DNA of 7,569 nt, from assembly GCA_903912435.1 (NCBI GenBank), contig CAIWHI010000981.1:1-7569 (forward strand), given 5' to 3'. Source of the stretch: an uncultured Bacteroidota bacterium. Lineage in GTDB: Bacteria; Bacteroidota; Bacteroidia; Chitinophagales; Chitinophagaceae. The notes under the pieces are model-generated. The model saw only the letters and a list, made by a program, of their open reading frames with translations, ran no database searches and was not told where the DNA came from. This document shows positions 1 to 6,090 of the stretch, in pieces. The translations under genes were made by a program, and so were the position numbers. Positions within the stretch are counted from its first letter, which is position 1, and every line of letters starts with the position of its first letter.

Positions 1-7
1 GAAGAAA

Positions 8-988
8 TTACTCTTCACCATGCTTGGAATTGGCCCATGAGGTCTCTACATTCCATTCCACATGCTTCACAAAGGTTTCTTTACGTTCAGCACAACCATC
101 AAGTGAGCATAATTTGCATTGGAATGGTTGACAGCCATCAATATGTATAAACAACTCTACCTGATTGCCAAAATGAGATTTGATTAGTTTTTCAAGCGAT
201 TGTATTTCTATATCCGCATCGGCTACGGTATAGTACCAGGGCATTGACATATGTGCATCTACATGCATCATGCTGCCATATTGTATAACCCTAAGATTGT
301 GAAGATCAATCCATTGAGGCTGACGGCTTTTTTGCAAAACCACCAATACCTTTTCTATAAGATCCATATCCATCTCATCCATTATACCTGATATAGATCG
401 GCGCAATACCTTGTAGCCAGTATACATTACAATACCAGCTATACACAAAGCCACAACACTATCCATCCATTGCCATTGATCACCCGAAAACATCAAAATA
501 ATAAGACCTATTATAATAGCAATTGTTGAATAAGCATCTGTCTTCAGGTGCTTACCTGCAGATACCAATACCATAGAATTGTTCTTTATCCCCTTTATCT
601 CCGCATACCTACCAGCCAGATAGTTGATGCCGCCACAGATAATGATAATGATCAATCCTATATTAAGTTTTTCTAACCCATGGGGATGTAAAAGATTAAG
701 GATAGCATCATAAATGATGATAATACCTGATAAAAGTATCAAAGTACCTTCAACTGCTGAAGAAAGAAATTCGGCCTTACCATGCCCATAAGGATGGTTG
801 GTATCGCGGGGCATAGCTGCAAGCGACAAACTAAATAATCCCAAAAAACCTGCTATTACATTTACTATACTCTCAAGTGCATCGGTAAGTATGGTAACAG
901 AATGAGTTAAATACCATGCTATTATCTTGCCTAAAAATAGCACGACCGAAAGTATCGCAATATACCGTTGAATTCTTATTGGTGCCAT
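8..988 (-). CDS. Cation diffusion facilitator (CDF) family metal transporter with Cys-rich C-terminal tail
   Basis: A 326-residue inner-membrane protein predicted to export a divalent metal ion (zinc, iron, cobalt or similar) by metal/proton exchange. Hydrophobic segments lie at about residues 9-27, 31-58, 79-99, 107-125, 152-167 and 175-194, which fits the six-helix CDF fold. The TM5 metal pair HxxxD is visible as H147 and D151. The TM2 pair reads E39 and N43 within TDALESIVN, rather than the Asp/His-Asp pair of the YiiP and ZitB types. The signature stretch HPYGHGKAEF (65-74) between TM2 and TM3 is intact. After a cytoplasmic domain (about 205-285) comes a four-cysteine tail, C286-x4-C291-x2-C294-x4-C299, likely an extra metal site. 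The gene lies 105 bp downstream of a lipoprotein gene on the same strand. The family call is solid; the metal cannot be told from sequence. Confidence 0.93.
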   Translation of the reverse strand: MAPIRIQRYIAILSVVLFLGKIIAWYLTHSVTILTDALESIVNVIAGFLGLFSLSLAAMPRDTNHPYGHGKAEFLSSAVEGTLILLSGIIIIYDAILNLLHPHGLEKLNIGLIIIIICGGINYLAGRYAEIKGIKNNSMVLVSAGKHLKTDAYSTIAIIIGLIILMFSGDQWQWMDSVVALCIAGIVMYTGYKVLRRSISGIMDEMDMDLIEKVLVVLQKSRQPQWIDLHNLRVIQYGSMMHVDAHMSMPWYYTVADADIEIQSLEKLIKSHFGNQVELFIHIDGCQPFQCKLCSLDGCAERKETFVKHVEWNVETSWANSKHGEE

Positions 989-1004
989 AATTTTAGCTAG
1001 TACG

Positions 1005-1012
1005 TAAAGATA
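1005..1012 (-). promoter_or_regulatory. Possible -7 promoter element for the CDF gene
   Basis: On the minus strand this reads TATCTTTA, seven of eight positions of the Bacteroidota -7 consensus TAnnTTTG, ending 16 bp before the CDF start codon. No TTG appears at the usual 17-23 bp upstream spacing, so the call is weak. The alternative is readthrough from the lipoprotein gene, since I see no terminator hairpin in the 105-bp gap. Confidence 0.3.
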
Positions 1013-1093
1013 AGGATTTGCATTGTAAGGGATTGTGCCCCCTATTCATTAATAAAAACACAACATAAACTCACCTTAAAGCCTGAATATTAC

Positions 1094-1837
1094 TTAGTAG
1101 AAGTAGGAATAGGTGGTAGTATCATTGGGCCTTCCGGTATGGTCAACCAGTATTTTGGTAAAAACGCTAATTCTACCACTACCATCATAGGTATAAAGGT
1201 ACTGCTCGGTCATTATATTGCCAGTATAGAAGTCTTTAGGTATATGGTTTGACTTGATAAAGGAACGGCCATAGGTAAGAAATTCGTTAATTCGGATAGC
1301 ATCACCTATTTGCCCGGTATGACTATTATCATAATCATACTTCCAGTTGACTCCATTACTATTGTAATCTGTCATATCTCCATTGTTCCAATTATAGTAA
1401 ATAAATGTAACCGAATCGTATGGATACCTGGTAATAGGGGAAACAACATTAATTTCTGCCAATTGATTGCTGGAATTATAAAGCATATTAAGAGTATCCT
1501 TCTGAAGTACTTTTAATATCAAGCCATTACTGTAGGCATATATCGACAGAAAACTACCTGTTCCATCAGTTATATTATAGGACGAACCAATATAGTTAAA
1601 AAAAGTATAACCATTATATCCGGTATCATACCCCCCTCCCACAACTACAAATGAGTCAACATTATTAAACCTGTCATAAACAATATGGTAATGTCTCACC
1701 CCACCATTATGAGTAATATCTAGCGCCGCTATTCGTGTATTACTCAGGCTATTGTTGGCAGATTTTTTACAAGAAAAATTGGTTGCCAGAACTACAACTA
1801 GGAACGGAATAAGATATAGTTTACAGGAGTTCATCAT
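1094..1837 (-). CDS. Predicted lipoprotein of unknown function
   Basis: A 247-residue predicted exported protein. The N-terminus has Lys6, a hydrophobic core (about residues 7-19) and a Cys at position 23 in the context TNFSC followed by KK. This looks like a Bacteroidota lipoprotein signal peptide, although the -3 residue is not the usual Leu/Val. The mature part is rich in Tyr, Asn, Gly and Ser with repeating beta-strand patterns such as YNSSNQLAEINV (120-131) and YTYDGSGRISVF (215-226). These resemble the YD-type repeats of small Bacteroidota surface or periplasmic lipoproteins (DUF4595-like). I cannot assign a family with confidence. Translation may start at either of the two adjacent Met codons. 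An exact -7 promoter element lies just upstream. The gene may be cotranscribed with the CDF transporter downstream, but nothing in the sequence proves a shared function. Confidence 0.75.
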   Translation of the reverse strand: MMNSCKLYLIPFLVVVLATNFSCKKSANNSLSNTRIAALDITHNGGVRHYHIVYDRFNNVDSFVVVGGGYDTGYNGYTFFNYIGSSYNITDGTGSFLSIYAYSNGLILKVLQKDTLNMLYNSSNQLAEINVVSPITRYPYDSVTFIYYNWNNGDMTDYNSNGVNWKYDYDNSHTGQIGDAIRINEFLTYGRSFIKSNHIPKDFYTGNIMTEQYLYTYDGSGRISVFTKILVDHTGRPNDTTTYSYFY

Positions 1838-1855
1838 TTCACATTTTATCTCTAA

Positions 1856-1864
1856 GCAAAGATA
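1856..1864 (-). promoter_or_regulatory. -7 promoter element of the lipoprotein gene
   Basis: The minus strand reads TATCTTTGC, an exact match to the Bacteroidota/Flavobacterium -7 consensus TAnnTTTGC, ending 18 bp before the start codon. The expected transcript would have a leader of roughly a dozen bases. No clear TTG -33 element is present 17-23 bp upstream. Confidence 0.5.
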
Positions 1865-1949
1865 AGGTTTTGTTGGGGATAGGAGGAGATGGAATTGAGC
1901 TCATATAAATTAATTTTTCATCTCGATTTATCATTAGGGTTTATATTTG

Positions 1950-2009
1950 GTAACTGTTACTAGTCCAATGCATCAATACTATGTATTGATGCATTGCCAC
2001 AAAGTAACA
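1950..2009. repeat. Strong nested palindrome: 14-bp arms with 3-base loop, flanked by GTAAC half-sites
   Basis: The arms 1966-1979 (CAATGCATCAATAC) and 1983-1996 are perfect reverse complements around a TAT loop. Outside them, TGTTAC (1955-1960) and GTAACA (2004-2009) form a second inverted pair. The left flank is itself a palindrome, GTAAC-T-GTTAC (1950-1960). Neither strand has a T-run after the stem, so it does not look like an intrinsic terminator. It could be a large operator, a structured RNA or a remnant of a small mobile repeat. Confidence 0.7.
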
Positions 2010-2093
2010 TGACGAAACTGATGCTTACACCAGAACCAAAAAGGAAAATCAAATTCCAACAAAACACCATCTTAATCAAGGTTCAAAAAAAAG

Positions 2094-2126
2094 TGGGGTA
2101 TTAATGGGGCAATTATGGGAAATTAG
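2094..2126. repeat. Three imperfect 11-bp tandem units starting TGGG
   Basis: The units are TGGGGTATTAA (2094-2104), TGGGGCAATTA (2105-2115) and TGGGAAATTAG (2116-2126). TGGG and positions 7 and 9 of the unit are constant. An 11-bp period places the same face on the same side of the helix, as in tandem OmpR/PhoB-type binding sites. Function is inferred only. It lies 270-300 bp upstream of the Crp/Fnr gene and about the same distance upstream of the lipoprotein gene. Confidence 0.5.
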
Positions 2127-2295
2127 GAAAACACACATGTAATTAATATATAATAACTTACAGCAATCAATAGGTCTCCTTTCCTCAAAAAAGTATTTCC
2201 CCAAAAAAGGGGCAATCTGCAAAATATAGCTGGTCAGCATTTGCGGGTCTTTTCACAAAAAATGGCGGAATTCTGTAAAGGCTGATTCAAACATA

Positions 2296-2314
2296 TTGGG
2301 ATCAGTAATCCCAA
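2296..2314. promoter_or_regulatory. Inverted repeat upstream of the Crp/Fnr gene (possible operator)
   Basis: TTGGGAT and ATCCCAA are perfect 7-bp arms separated by five bases. The site ends 81 bp before the Crp/Fnr start codon and 40 bp before the best -7 candidate. The symmetry and size suit a dimeric regulator, but the sequence does not match a Crp or Fnr consensus. It has no T-tract, so a terminator is unlikely. Confidence 0.35.
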
Positions 2315-2395
2315 ACCTCGTGTATACCTCAACACCTACATTATTTTAATTACATAACTTTCCCTAACTTAGTAATCAAAAGTACATTTACAAAA

Positions 2396-2977
2396 ATGTT
2401 TGAACGACTCAGGGATGATTTTCCAATAGATTACGAACAGCTAAATAATTACAGAAAATATTTCAAGCAAATTGAAGTGCCTGCTAAAACAGTCCTATTG
2501 ATGGAAGGTGAGATTGCACGTAAATTTTATTGGATTCAAAATGGCTGTATAAGGGTTTGGTTTAATAACAATGGAGATGACATTACCTTCCAATTTTTCT
2601 TTGAGAATAGCGCAGTTGCATCTTTAGAAAGTTTCAGGAAGGCAATTCCCAGTCCTGTTACTATTGAGACTATAGAGCCTTGTGTGCTCTGGTATGCAGA
2701 TAAGCATGAAGTTGAGCAAATAGTTGCCGAAATAATGGAGCGGCCTCGCCTTCGTAATCTTTTTATTGACTCAATATTTGAAAGAACCTTCGACTATATG
2801 AAGCATTTTTTATCTTTTATAAGAGATAGTCCTACGCAGCGCTATTTAAATCTTGTAAAGGAGAGGCCGGAATTGATCAAACGAATCCCTCAACACTACA
2901 TAGCATCCCATCTTGGTATCACCAGGGTCCACTTAAGCCGAATCAGGAACAAAGTTGCAAAAGGTAATATTTTGTAA
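2396..2977 (+). CDS. Crp/Fnr-family transcriptional regulator (cNMP-fold, non-canonical ligand site)
   Basis: A 193-residue cytoplasmic regulator. Residues about 20-115 form the cyclic-nucleotide-binding jelly-roll (KTVLLMEGE, then FYWIQNGCIRVWF at 44-56). A long dimer helix follows (about 104-142), then a C-terminal helix-turn-helix around IPQHYIASHLGITRVHLSRIR (164-184), where HLGITRVHLSRIR is the recognition part. The Crp phosphate-binding signature (GE-Leu/Ile-x-RxS/T) is absent, so cAMP binding is unlikely. Only two cysteines exist (C51, C96), so an Fnr-type iron-sulfur cluster is also unlikely. This length and build are typical of the numerous short Crp/Fnr-like regulators of Bacteroidota, whose ligands are mostly unknown. 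The start ATG has no Shine-Dalgarno, as expected for the phylum. The next gene, an MDR oxidoreductase, starts 60 bp downstream on the same strand and is the obvious candidate target. Confidence 0.92.
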   Translation: MFERLRDDFPIDYEQLNNYRKYFKQIEVPAKTVLLMEGEIARKFYWIQNGCIRVWFNNNGDDITFQFFFENSAVASLESFRKAIPSPVTIETIEPCVLWYADKHEVEQIVAEIMERPRLRNLFIDSIFERTFDYMKHFLSFIRDSPTQRYLNLVKERPELIKRIPQHYIASHLGITRVHLSRIRNKVAKGNIL

Positions 2978-2986
2978 CAATTGTTA
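2975..2986. promoter_or_regulatory. PrfA-box-like palindrome between the regulator and the oxidoreductase
   Basis: TAACAATTGTTA is a perfect 12-bp palindrome whose first three bases are the regulator's stop codon. It matches the core of the PrfA box (TTAACAnnTGTTAA), a site recognised by a Crp/Fnr-family protein in Listeria. It ends 24 bp before the -7 element at 3011. If transcription starts near 3022, the site is centred at about -41.5, the classic class II activator position for Crp/Fnr proteins. Binding by the adjacent regulator is inferred. Confidence 0.45.
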
Positions 2987-3010
2987 TCGTCATCTAGCAT
3001 AATAGGGTCT

Positions 3011-3019
3011 TAATTTTGC
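3011..3019 (+). promoter_or_regulatory. -7 promoter element of the MDR oxidoreductase gene
   Basis: TAATTTTGC is an exact match to TAnnTTTGC and ends 18 bp before the ATG at 3038. The nearest upstream TTG (2981-2983) is 27 bp away, longer than the usual 17-23. A missing -33 element is what one would expect of a promoter that needs an activator bound just upstream. Confidence 0.5.
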
Positions 3020-3037
3020 TGCTTAACTAAATTGAAG

Positions 3038-4012
3038 ATGAAAGCAGCAGTAGTATTTCAGAAAGGTGAACTACCAAAATACGTTCATAATTTCCCTGCA
3101 CCAGTTGCCGCTGGTGACCATCAATTGTTGGTTACAGTTAAGGCTGTTGCCATAAAGCATTTGGATAAAATGAGGGCAAGCGGCCAGCATTATTCCACAC
3201 AAAATGAAACATGGGAGCCAAAAGTAGTAGGTGGTGATGCAGCCTGTGTACTGGAAGATGGCACCCGTGTATATGCATTGGGATTAAGCGGTACAATTGC
3301 CGAAAAAGCAATAATTGATAAGAATAAAATGGTACTCATTCCTGATAAGGTAACCGACAGTGTAGCTTGCGCCATACCCAATGGTGTTATGGGGTCTGCT
3401 TTAGCCTTGCGTTTCAGGGCAAATATTAAGTCAGGCGAAACAGTATTAATAAATGGGGCTACAGGTTTCACTGGTAAGATTGCCATACAAATGGCTAGGC
3501 ATTATGGTGCAAAAACCATTATTGCCACTGGGCGGAATGAGCAGTCATTACAATCTCTAATAGCCCTGGGGGCAGATCATATTATTTCATTAAAACAAGA
3601 CGATGACAAGCAGGCACAGGCTATTAAGATCATTCATAATGAAACGCCAATAGACATAGTAATAGATTATGTGTGGGGGCATATTGCCGAAATCATTCTT
3701 AATGCACTAAAGGGCGATGGAGGATTCTCCCATAAGACACGCTACGTTACGGTAGGGGCAATGGCAGGCGATAAAATAGAGCTATCTTCATCAATACTAA
3801 GGAGTACAAATATTCAGATATCTGGATCCGGGTTGGGGAGCTGGTCGAGAAGTGAGGTGCATACCTTAATAAATGAAATCCTTCCGGAAGCGTTTCAATG
3901 GGCAGCAACAAATGAATTAAAGATTGAAACCGTAGATGTGAATTTAGAAAACATTGAAAACGTATGGAATATCCCTGTCTCTGATGGAAAACGGCTTGTA
4001 ATTAAAATTTAA
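3038..4012 (+). CDS. Zinc-independent MDR-superfamily NAD(P)H:quinone oxidoreductase-like enzyme
   Basis: A 324-residue cytoplasmic medium-chain dehydrogenase/reductase counted from the ATG at 3038. The frame is also open from a TTG at 3032, but ATG gives the usual family N-terminus MKAAVV. The GroES-like half (about 1-120) carries AIKHLDKMRASG (38-49), where the catalytic zinc Cys of alcohol dehydrogenases is replaced by Lys40. No structural four-Cys zinc lobe is seen, which places it with quinone oxidoreductase/enoyl-reductase members. The Rossmann half contains NGATGFTGKIAIQMA (139-153), and ATGRNEQS (163-170) with Arg166 at the end of the second strand, suggesting NADPH preference. It likely reduces quinones or activated carbonyl/enone compounds; the exact substrate cannot be read from sequence. 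It has its own promoter candidate and an operator-like palindrome, and probably belongs to the regulon of the Crp/Fnr gene upstream. Confidence 0.9.
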   Translation: MKAAVVFQKGELPKYVHNFPAPVAAGDHQLLVTVKAVAIKHLDKMRASGQHYSTQNETWEPKVVGGDAACVLEDGTRVYALGLSGTIAEKAIIDKNKMVLIPDKVTDSVACAIPNGVMGSALALRFRANIKSGETVLINGATGFTGKIAIQMARHYGAKTIIATGRNEQSLQSLIALGADHIISLKQDDDKQAQAIKIIHNETPIDIVIDYVWGHIAEIILNALKGDGGFSHKTRYVTVGAMAGDKIELSSSILRSTNIQISGSGLGSWSRSEVHTLINEILPEAFQWAATNELKIETVDVNLENIENVWNIPVSDGKRLVIKI

Positions 4013-4118
4013 CAAATTTAAAATGCCTCAAATCATAACATCCTCCAGTCCAAACGTCCTTGGTTTATCTACTTGCAAGTGCCAGCTTGCTAATAGAAGC
4101 GAGAAACTTCAATGTAAT

Positions 4119-4178
4119 AGGACTAAGCGACGCTTCGACCAGAACCAGTTAACAGGACAAAGCAAATGCTTCGACCAG
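4119..4178. repeat. Two REP-like imperfect palindromes in a convergent gap
   Basis: Copy A (4119-4142) and copy B (4154-4178) share AGGACWAAGC, then three or four variable bases (GAC or AAAT), then GCTTCGACCAG. Within each, AAGC and GCTT pair to make a hairpin that extends outwards through mismatches to GG/CC. The copies are spaced 11 bp apart by a stretch containing GTTAAC. More degenerate palindromes lie just left: ACTTGCAAGT (4071-4080) and GAAG/CTTC around 4096-4110. The position between convergent genes (oxidoreductase and sensor kinase), a palindromic shape and repetition are typical of REP elements. No T-run is present, so a standard terminator is not supported. No gene is supported in the rest of 4013-4193. 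Confidence 0.55.
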
Positions 4179-4193
4179 CCTCCCAATCACCCT

Positions 4194-5258
4194 CTACCCT
4201 TCTGTCCCCGATGTTCTATTTAATGTAAATCCAAAAGAAGAACCAACACCTAGTTTACTTCTTACAGTTACTGTTTGGCCATGGGCTTCTATAATGTGCT
4301 TTACTATTGCTAAACCCAAACCAGTACCGCCTATATGGCGTGCACGGCTGCGGTCAGCACGGTAGAAGCGCTCGAAAATCCTGGGTAGGTGCTCCTCGCC
4401 AATTCCAGGCCCATCATCAGATACTTCTATATACGCATGCTTATCATCCATTTCGTAGCAACCTGATATAACGTGGCCATTGTCATTACCATACTTGATG
4501 GCATTTTCCACCAGGTTCACCAACACCTGTTTTATCTTCTGCTTATCGGCATATACTACTACCGGGCGCTCTGTACCCTTCTTAAACTGCATTTGTATAC
4601 CCCTGGCTTGCGCTTTCAGCGATAGCTCTTCATATACATCCTTTATCAAATCCTGTATATAGAATGACTCCTGAATGATGGATGTTTTGCCCGATTCCAG
4701 TTTTGATATTTCGTCCAGGTCATCAACCAGCCTCACCAATCGGTCTATACTCTTTGATGCATTGCCCAGGAACTTACGGTTCACTTCCTCATCTTCAAGC
4801 GCACCACCAAGCAGGGTATCTACATAGCCCTGAATGGAAAATATGGGGGTACGCAGTTCATGTGCCAGGTTCATCAGGAATTCTTTTCTGAACTGCTCAT
4901 TTGCCTTTAGCATTTCAATTTCGTCCTTCCTTTGGGCGGCCCATTTCTGCACATCCTCACTCACCTCTTCTATCGATTTTTGGGGTAGTATATTATCGTA
5001 AAAAAACTCTTCCTTTTTGGTGGCTTTGGTTTGATAGATGAATTTATAGATAATCTTAATCTTGCGGTAAATGAACCTTTGCAGGGTATAATAATACAAC
5101 CAGTAAATAATGATAAACGTAACTACAAATACCAGAAATGGCGTATACCAGTGGGTGTAAACAAAGAGGCTAAGTATAGCATTCGCCGAGGCTATTATTA
5201 TAGCTGTGATATACGATAATAACCTGGGTGAAAGATTTTTGGTATCCAGTATTGACAT
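4194..5258 (-). CDS. PhoR-like membrane sensor histidine kinase
   Basis: A 354-residue kinase that would phosphorylate the response regulator encoded upstream. Two membrane helices (about 12-34 and 41-59) are separated by only some six residues, so there is essentially no periplasmic sensor domain. A cytoplasmic linker (60-120) follows, without a recognisable HAMP or PAS domain. The HisKA domain has phosphoacceptor H133 in LAHELRTP. The ATPase domain shows the N box LVNLVENAIKYG (N252), G1 box SDDGPGIG (D281), F box RIFERFY and G2 box GGTGLGLAI (310-318). All catalytic motifs are intact. This architecture is similar to the PhoR-like partner of PhoB-type regulators in Bacteroidota, so a phosphate or envelope signal sensed in or near the membrane is plausible but unproven. 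The gene starts 97 bp after the regulator, with a strong hairpin between them. Confidence 0.93.
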   Translation of the reverse strand: MSILDTKNLSPRLLSYITAIIIASANAILSLFVYTHWYTPFLVFVVTFIIIYWLYYYTLQRFIYRKIKIIYKFIYQTKATKKEEFFYDNILPQKSIEEVSEDVQKWAAQRKDEIEMLKANEQFRKEFLMNLAHELRTPIFSIQGYVDTLLGGALEDEEVNRKFLGNASKSIDRLVRLVDDLDEISKLESGKTSIIQESFYIQDLIKDVYEELSLKAQARGIQMQFKKGTERPVVVYADKQKIKQVLVNLVENAIKYGNDNGHVISGCYEMDDKHAYIEVSDDGPGIGEEHLPRIFERFYRADRSRARHIGGTGLGLAIVKHIIEAHGQTVTVRSKLGVGSSFGFTLNRTSGTEG

Positions 5259-5283
5259 ATTCAGTATTGCTTCTCAAATGTAA

Positions 5284-5324
5284 TAATCCCAATGTAATAA
5301 ACCGAGCTTATCACATTGGGATTA
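5284..5324 (-). terminator. 17-bp intercistronic hairpin between response regulator and kinase (attenuator or processing element)
   Basis: Bases 5284-5300 and 5308-5324 pair around a seven-base loop. In the minus-strand RNA the single irregular position is a G-U wobble, so all 17 pairs can form, while in plus-strand RNA it would be an A-C mismatch. That asymmetry points to a structure acting in the regulator-kinase transcript. The stem begins 31 bases after the regulator's stop codon and ends 25 bases before the kinase start. What follows is AUUAUUACAUUU, not a clean U-tract, so full termination is doubtful; partial termination or 3'-end protection of the regulator message fits better. Confidence 0.6.
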
Positions 5325-5355
5325 AAAATTATTGATTATTTTATTTTAATGAGCT

Positions 5356-6042
5356 TTAAGCCATTTCGAATTTATACCCTACACCCTTTACAGTAGTGAT
5401 CAGATCAATGCCGGCCTTCTGGCGGATTTTACGGATATGCACATCAATAGTACGGTCTCCTACTATTACATCTGTACCCCATACACGCTGCAAAATCTCG
5501 TTTCTCAGAAATACACGACCAGGTTTTGATGCCAGTAAAGAAAGCAATTCAAATTCTTTTTTAGCCAAAAGTATTTCTTCTCCTTTATACGAAACAGTGA
5601 ATTTTGTTTTGTTAATTTCAAGATCGCCAAAAGTTTGCTTTTGCTCCTGCTCATCATCTTTACGGAATCTGCGTAGTGCCGAACCAATCCTGGTGGCTAA
5701 AAGTTCAGGCTTAATTGGCTTAGATATAAAATCATCAGCTCCAATTTTAAGACCTTCAATTTCAAATTTTTCGTCGTTAAGGGCAGTAAGGAAGATGATG
5801 GCTGTATCATCAAACTCATGCATTCCTCTCAGCTCCTTTATGGTTTCCATGCCGTCTTTATTGGGCATCATCACGTCCATCAATATAAGATCTGGCCTGA
5901 AATCCTTTGCTTTCCTAATAGCCTCTACACCATCTCTGGCTGCTGCTATAAGATAGCCCTTGCTCTTCAAATTATAACTGAGGAACTCAACTATATCTGG
6001 TTCATCATCTACTATCAGGATTTTTCCCGGAAATACTTCCAT
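5356..6042 (-). CDS. PhoB/OmpR-family response regulator
   Basis: A 228-residue DNA-binding response regulator. The receiver domain (about 6-122) has acidic-pocket residues D12 and D13, phosphoacceptor D56 in LILMDVMMP, switch residue T86 and conserved K108 in SKPIKP. A charged linker (127-136) leads to an OmpR-type winged helix (about 137-226) with KEFELLSLLASKPGRVF, the recognition-helix segment DRTIDVHIRKIRQK (196-209) and the final hairpin TVKGVGYKFE. All signature residues are present. It is the first gene of a two-component operon with the PhoR-like kinase. Its upstream region holds a promoter candidate and a phased series of half-sites that suggest autoregulation. It resembles PhoB-type regulators, but OmpR-family members look alike, so the phosphate role is an inference. 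Confidence 0.94.
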   Translation of the reverse strand: MEVFPGKILIVDDEPDIVEFLSYNLKSKGYLIAAARDGVEAIRKAKDFRPDLILMDVMMPNKDGMETIKELRGMHEFDDTAIIFLTALNDEKFEIEGLKIGADDFISKPIKPELLATRIGSALRRFRKDDEQEQKQTFGDLEINKTKFTVSYKGEEILLAKKEFELLSLLASKPGRVFLRNEILQRVWGTDVIVGDRTIDVHIRKIRQKAGIDLITTVKGVGYKFEMA

Positions 6043-6060
6043 AATTATTTTTATTCTTAT

Positions 6061-6090
6061 GCAATATTATGAACCCAATGTTAACCCAAA
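6061..6090 (-). promoter_or_regulatory. Candidate promoter of the two-component operon
   Basis: On the minus strand, TTTG (6087-6090) is followed after 17 bases by TAATATTGC (6061-6069), eight of nine to the -7 consensus TAnnTTTGC counting the two free positions. Both spacing and sequence fit the TTG-N17-23-TAnnTTTGC pattern. The element ends 18 bp before the regulator's start codon. Two direct repeats (TGAACCC and TTAACCC) overlap it. Confidence 0.5.

Larger units (their letters stand above)
1838..2395. other. 558-bp divergent intergenic region rich in palindromes and short repeats
   Basis: No convincing coding sequence is visible here on either strand; reading frames are short and low in recognisable motifs. 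The region separates the minus-strand lipoprotein gene from the plus-strand Crp/Fnr gene. It contains a 14-bp perfect inverted repeat (1966-1996), three phased 11-bp units beginning TGGG (2094-2126), a 13-bp direct repeat TTCCYCAAAAAAG (2181-2193 and 2197-2209) and a 7-bp inverted repeat (2296-2314). For the Crp/Fnr gene the best promoter guess is TAACTTTC at 2355-2362, seven of eight to TAnnTTTG but without a good -33 partner. The length is unusual for this otherwise compact window, so a small RNA or multi-site regulatory region is possible. Confidence 0.6.

Noticed and set aside
2094..2127. G-quadruplex in the 11-bp TGGG repeats
   Set aside because: Loops are about seven bases and the later G-tracts shorten to three and two, so a stable quadruplex is unlikely.
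2199..2212. CCCC-A6-GGGG as a terminator hairpin
   Set aside because: The stem is only four pairs and no T-tract follows on either strand.
1838..2395. CRISPR array, insertion sequence or tRNA in the long intergenic gap
   Set aside because: The repeats are few, short and unlike each other, no transposase fragment is visible, and no cloverleaf with a TTCRANY-type T-loop was found.
3032..3037. TTG at 3032 as start of the oxidoreductase
   Set aside because: The ATG six bases later gives the standard MKAAVV family N-terminus and TTG starts are uncommon in this phylum.
4023..4223. Plus-strand reading frame of 66 codons after the oxidoreductase
   Set aside because: It runs through the REP-like repeats and into the 3' end of the kinase gene on the other strand, has a low-complexity Cys/Arg/Gln composition and no recognisable motif.
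5396..5956. 186-codon plus-strand frame
   Set aside because: It is wholly antisense to the response regulator, whose receiver and winged-helix motifs are complete; the Ser/Arg-rich translation is typical of a shadow frame.
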